From Glutinoglossum americanum (lineage: Eukaryota > Ascomycota > Geoglossomycetes > Geoglossales > Geoglossaceae): a stretch of 64,000 nt of DNA. A program made the translations under genes and the position numbers. The stretch is taken from NCBI GenBank assembly GCA_020080175.1, contig JAGHQL010000012.1, forward strand, positions 62,001-126,000, in the 5' to 3' direction. Within the stretch, counting starts at the first letter, position 1. Each line of letters begins with the position of its first letter. Below are positions 58,901-64,000 of this stretch, piece after piece. The notes below the pieces were generated by a model. The model did no database searches and was not told the origin of the DNA. It saw only the letters and a list, made by a program, of their open reading frames with translations.

Positions 58901-61900
58901 GTGGAGTTTTCCAGGCAGGTGGTCCACAGTAGTATGGTTACCTATAAATATTATGTGGAAGCTGGTATTGACATCTAAAACTTCATTAAATCGAATACGC
59001 TCATCAGTGGATCCGGCCGGTTCTCCAACAATCTGTACTGACCGAAATCGGGACCTCTCCGGGCGCTTTAGATAGTCTAAAATTATTTTGTTGTCTTCGG
59101 TAGTCAGTCCGGTCACTCCGATATCACACATTGGCCACTTGTGGGTTAGCATTTCAAAGCAATCAGAGAGGCTCATCTGTCCCGGCCCTGAAATTTTAGT
59201 GATGTCGGGTAACATGATTTGCCTGAAGAATAGAGATTTGAGTATCGGCTTCTGGCGAACAGCGCCAGTGGCGGCTAGGCGTATATCGGATATTGACATA
59301 AAATACTTGCCAAAGAACATCTCAATATTGCTTTCGTACCCAGATATATGCCCGGAGTTGACTTCAATAGCGAATCGACCGGAACGAGCAGCCTCGACTT
59401 GGGCTGGAAACATAATCGACCCGATAGATGATATTTTAGTTAGTACGGGAAGATTCTGTCCTAGTACTGACACCGGTGGCATATGTAGGATACAATCCAG
59501 CGCTAACGGATCTATGCAGTAGTCTTCACAATAGTGGGAAGCTTCAAACCCCCCTAGAGAGCCTTCGGAACTCACTTGAAGCTCTGTTAATTGGTGGTTT
59601 GTATCCCGTCCAAGCAACTGCATATTTTCGAGTAACAGTGGGTCATGGTTCACCGCCAGGCTGGCGAGCTTAGGCCTCCTAGTTGCACTTTCTGTCCAAC
59701 CAAGCATACCAAAACAGTGTCGGGTTGGGGGGCTTGATCCCTCTATTGGGAAAGAGGTTATGTCGAAATTGAAAATATTCGGCTCCTCGCTTTGACAGGC
59801 AGTGAGGTGCAGTTCTACACTATTTGCGCTAGCGAACGAGTCTAGCTGCAAATCGCCCTCGAACTCAACATCGGATACCAGGAGAGATACAGCCTCTTGA
59901 GCCGCCACGACCTGAAGCTGACGTGCGGCTTCTAAAGCCATAAGGACGAACACTGTTGGTGGTATTTCTGTAGCTCCCTTAGTCTGTAATAGTCGTTAGC
60001 ACCGGTGGCTAAAGGCACTTGAGTATAAGAAACCAAATGACGTGACAGCCTTCAGCATTCCACATGCGTGAATGATATTTCCCACAGCCCAGCATTCCCA
60101 TGGCAGGCAAAAAGAACTCTCAGAACAGCAGATAATGCGTGGCATGCCCCCTAGAATTCAACGCAAGAGGACTCTATTCAATTTCGGGTCACAATCTGTG
60201 TATCACTGGTCTACGGTGCACGTTAAACAGAAATCACTAACCCCCCTAAGTTCCAAGAGCCAAGGCACCTCTTTGAGCATCAGGAGGCTGCGCCAGGCCG
60301 GGCGTGACGGTATATCCTCCAAATAGCGCGACCCAAGCAGCGGGTTGCGAGGGAATTGGCGATTGCGTATATTTCGACTAATTCTCGATTCCTCCCAGAG
60401 TGAAATGGAGTGTTCCCATTGATAGCCTTGCACCCGGAGTCAGCCCGTTTTGAACCTTCGGAGGGGAGAGTCAAAGAGGTATGGGTGTTAAGCAATTACT
60501 TGGTAAATCAGTCAAGACATTTCCAGGTTTGTGAATGCATTTGAGACCGTTGACGACCTCCCGAGCATTGATGGATGGGGTTTCGATGGGTACCCCGCAT
60601 GCTATCATGGCACTAGCACTATCAAGTAGTGCTTCAAGATCATCTCTTCCTCTGAGGCAGGAATGAAAGTATCTGACTGAAGCTTTGCTCAGGCTTCGAA
60701 TGACATCCATTGCTGGCCCCTGAAGAGCCGGATGTGGACCAATCTCCACAATTGCCGAGATTTCGGGACAAGATTCTATACAACTAGTCAATGCGGCGGC
60801 GAATCGGACAGTTGAGACCATGTTTTGCTTCCAATACGATGGTAAGCACGCCTCCGCCATCAAACTTTGGCCGATCACGGATGAAAACATCTGGCATTTT
60901 GTTGCGAAAGTGAGTGGTGATACCTTTGCATCGATAAGAGCCCGTTCGTATCGAGCAGCCACAGGGAAAACGTGGTGTGAGTGATATGCTAAGGAAAAGG
61001 TCAATTGTTCTCTTCAACAACAGGCAACAGACAATAAGCCAAAGCTCACCTGTATCGACACGGAGCTGTCGACAGAAGATGCCGGTCTCCCCACACAAGC
61101 CAACAATCTCCTCAATCGCATCTCGATCTCCAGAAAAGGTACAACTACCCGGCGAATTAACAGCAGCGAGCTGAGCCCGACCCTCGAACCTCTCAAGAAG
61201 CGCAACGGCGCGCTCCTCACCCAGACCAACTGCGCACATAGCACCATTTGGCTTCTTTGCCGGCGAAGCTGCAGCCACGCCTGCAAGGGACAATCCGCGG
61301 TAGTACGCTATAACCATAGAGTCTCGAAGAGAGATATAGCCCGCCGCATAAGCCGCCGCAATCTCTCCCGAAGAGTGGCCGACAACAGCGCTGGGAACAA
61401 GACCCCAAGACCTCCACAAGATCACCAAGCCTAGCTGTAGTGCGGTGCACAATGGTTGCGAGAAACATGATTGGTAGATGTTCGAGTCACCTTTGGATTT
61501 TGACAATTCGTCAATTATGGACCAGGTAGGGCTATCAGTGAGGCTTGAGAGCACGCGCTCGCACTCTAGCAAGACGGCTTTGAAAAGAGGTGATTGCTCG
61601 AGCAAGGCCTTTCCCATCTGTGGCCCTAATATACACAGCGTATTGACTCAACTTTGTCCACGTTAGGGGGCCGCTGGAACCAAAACACTTACACTGGGCA
61701 CCTTGTCCCGTAAAGAGAAAAGCAATATTCTTGGTCTTTCCGTCACTTTTTATTAATGCTTTCGGGCTCTCCGCCCTCAGCATCTGTACAACGTCCTTAA
61801 GTGTTCTAGCGGTGAAGAAAAACGACTGCCTTAATGTCGACCGTCGGCTGAGTAGCGTATACGCCAGATCTTGGATATTAGGATTTCGGGTCTCCACATA

Positions 61901-63452
61901 ATCTACATATTTCATGGAAAGCCTTCTTAAAGCATTGCTATCCACTGCCGAGACTTTGAAAAGCCATGTCCTCCCTGGGGTGCCGTCCTGCGACGATCGT
62001 GGAGGATAAGCTTCCAGTACCGCGTGACCGTTGGTCCCTCCAGCTCCAAATGTATTGATCGCCGCACGCCGAAGGCCATTTCGGGGGGAGGGCCAGTCTA
62101 CTAGATGAGTTGGAATTTGAACGTTCCGGAAGTCGATTTTGGGGTTGGGGTTGCGGAAATGCATCTGTGGGGTTATCTTTCCTCTTTCGAGGCATTCGAT
62201 GGTCTTGATGATACTAGCTAGCGCGGCACAGGCTTCAAGATGCCCGATATTGCTCTTTGTTGATCCAACTATTAATGGTTCGTTCCTAGGCAAGTGTGCG
62301 AATACTGCGTTGATGGCGGAAAACTCCAGGGGGTCACCAGCGATTGTTCCGGTGCCCTATACATACACTAGCGTTGAGATCATCTGTCCGTACAGGATAG
62401 GAGAGACTGACATGCGCTTCAAGATACTGGATATCAGCAGGGTCAAGAGATTTATCTGCATAGAGCTTCTCCATGTTCCGCTGTTGAGCATCTGCCGAGG
62501 GTAATGTAATCCCCTGGGTCCTACCATCCTGATTCAACGCTACTCCTTTTACGACAGCACGTATCGGATCTCTATCCGCCACCGCAGCCCCCAGTGGCTT
62601 GAGAAGCAGGGCCATAACGCCTTCGCCGCGGCCATACCCATCTACATCGGCATCAAAGCTTCGACATCTCCCAGTCGGGCTTAGGAACCCCAGTTCTGAG
62701 GAGGCGACGAACATATCAGGCGTGATGATAAGCTTAGCACCACATACTATGGCCATCGGTGAATCACCACGTTGGACCGCATGTACAGCCTGATGGAAGG
62801 CTATCATGGTAGAAGAGCAAGCTGTGTCAATAGACATACTAGCCCCAGAGAGGTTGAAGAAGTAGCTTATTCTATTTGCCGCCATACATGTCGCCGTACC
62901 CGTCGCTAGGTATCGCGGTGTGGCTTCGACATCCCTAGACAGAACTGCATGGTAATCGCAGCCATCCATTCCTATTCAGTAGGATTATGTAAGTTCCTCT
63001 CATCCCCAAATCTCCCACATACATTCCCTGACCCACCAAAGAAATCTCTTTTCCTCACCCGCATAAACGGCAGTATTGGTGCCAACAAAGCCCTCCAGCG
63101 GGATTCCTGCATTCTCAACAGCCTCGTAAGCGATTTCCAAGAGCATACGCTGTTGGGGGTCCATAGCAATCGCTTCGGCCGGTGTGATGTGAAAAAAAGC
63201 GTGGTCAAACCGGTCAATCGCGTTATCATCCATCATATATGCTCTCTTAACGTTGGTCAATCCTTTGCGAGAACCACCATCGGGGTGGTAGAAACCCTTT
63301 GTGTTGAACCGAGTAATCTCGCTCTGGACATCTCGAGAGGAGACCAGCAATTCCCATAACTCTGATGGGGAATTAACACCTGCAGCCCTGCAAGACATGC
63401 CAATGACAGCAATGTCGCTGTTGCCGTTATTACAGTTAAGATTTGGCATCAT
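55992..63452 (-). CDS. Highly reducing type I PKS (KS-AT-DH*-ER*-KR-ACP)
   Basis: Exons: 63452-63059, 62971-62412, 62356-61693, 61625-61050, 60988-60500, 60426-60242, 59983-56212, 56131-55992; 2259 residues, no internal stop. KS: Cys183 in DTACSS, His318 in EAHGTGT (made across intron 2), His357 in KSNIGHLE. AT: Ser624 in GHSSGE. DH: the N-terminal block is clear (RNRQFPRNPLLGSR, EVPWL) but the position of the catalytic His in relatives (RDHK) reads LELR, so it is probably inactive. A methyltransferase-like stretch before the ER is too diverged to name. The ER has lost its nucleotide-binding glycine pattern. KR: GGLGGLG, with Ser and Tyr of the active site visible (SSVAS, TGYNVGN). ACP: Ser2201 in GLDSL. 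Four 10-residue repeats lie between KR and ACP. No release domain is present. The product is unknown. The DH intron (258 bases) is long. Confidence 0.93.
56671..56790 (-). repeat. Four in-frame 30-bp repeats in the PKS
   Basis: Exact 30-base register: 56671-56700, 56701-56730, 56731-56760, 56761-56790. On the coding strand they give SLSCGESLPN, SLSRGESLLR, SLSRGESLLY and a diverged TLNREETLQA (residues about 2021-2061), between the KR and the ACP. Confidence 0.9.
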
Positions 63453-64000
63453 GAGAGTTGTTGGCTTGGTACGCAGTGTGACCTCGGCTGAACAAGAGAA
63501 TATTTAACAGTCAATAGGTAAAAAGCCTAGAGGCGAGTCCGGAGATTTTGGTGGCCGCATTCGTAAGTTGGGAAAGCACCTAGACAACACGATGTGGCCA
63601 GGTGTGGTAGTGTTAATACCAGCCATCTTCATTCCTGTATGTACGCCAGTCTCGTCATCATCCAGTCGTCACACAGCGGCCGATTACGGAACAACTAGAG
63701 AAACCGATAAGGGATGACGCAAGGCTGAAAATCTTCCGGGTGACCTAGATAAGGGATGGCAGGTCTATGGAATTCAACTGTCCATTTTGACTTGAGACTC
63801 ACGCGTGAATAATAACTCAACCTGGCTACTCTGCATTGAAGTTGGAGGGTATCCAAATTACAATCTGATAGTGCGTTCCACTAACTGGATTAGACGTATG
63901 CCGCATAAATGCGGTTCGGTAGATCGGCCAGATTAATCCTTTTCCGACGTCGTGCAGCTCCACCCCCAAAGCGAGACTACGGATGCTCACGCCAAAAGTT
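63453..64000. other. PKS upstream region
   Basis: The 0.55 kb before the PKS start and up to the window end. Contains one GTATGTAC site at 63637. No frame of interest. Any cluster partners to the right are outside the window. Confidence 0.5.

Noticed and set aside
59984-60241. PKS broken between the DH halves
   Set aside because: The in-frame stop after EVPWLLELRG first looked like a break. A phase-0 GT-AG intron with a GCTAAC branch joins both halves cleanly, so the gene reads through.
1-64000. tRNA and rRNA genes
   Set aside because: I looked for T-loop-like GGTTCGAATC patterns with matching arms and found none outside coding exons. By-eye search can miss intron-containing tRNAs; a tRNAscan run would decide.

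Overview
This window looks like nuclear DNA of a filamentous ascomycete (Pezizomycotina). Almost every gene is split by short GT-AG introns, mostly 47-90 bases, with CTAAC/CTGAC-like branch sites. There is a velvet-family regulator, a highly reducing type I polyketide synthase (PKS), an af470-like monooxygenase, and an AT-rich Tc1/mariner remnant whose lesions fit repeat-induced point mutation (RIP). I rebuilt the exon structures by hand. In the split genes the phases agree, and each complete coding sequence sums to a multiple of three.

Left part (1-23 kb): the 3' portion of an RGG/RS-rich nuclear protein; a Bin3/MePCE-type RNA methyltransferase (-); a 5.8-kb gene-poor divergent spacer full of short tandem repeats; velC; CTP synthase, which carries one apparent AT-AC intron; an AIG2/GGCT-fold protein; a Sel1-repeat mitochondrial-type protein (-) divergent from a U3 snoRNA-associated protein; and an RMD1/DUF155 membrane protein.

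Middle (23-52.8 kb) is a run of conserved housekeeping and signalling genes: BEM2-type RasGEF-like/PH/RhoGAP protein, CCT8, a CDC4/FBXW7-type F-box WD40 protein, mitochondrial bL12, the OMA1 protease, a RING-PH-VWA protein of Far1/Ste5 type, pyruvate dehydrogenase E1 alpha, dihydroxyacid dehydratase, and tafazzin. OMA1 and TAZ1 contain 19-21 base micro-exons. Several products act in mitochondria (bL12m, OMA1, PDA1, ILV3, TAZ1), but nothing shows that they are co-regulated.

Right part (52.8-64 kb) is accessory in character: the transposase fossil, then an af470-like monooxygenase and a 2259-residue HR-PKS on the same strand. This may be the edge of a secondary-metabolite cluster running past the window. 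The PKS keeps its KS, AT, KR and ACP motifs, but its DH and ER look inactive and it has four 10-residue repeats between KR and ACP.

No tRNA, rRNA or CRISPR array was found. The least expected observations are the AT-AC intron in CTP synthase, the micro-exons, the unusual PKS, and a GTATGTAC motif that recurs in spacers.
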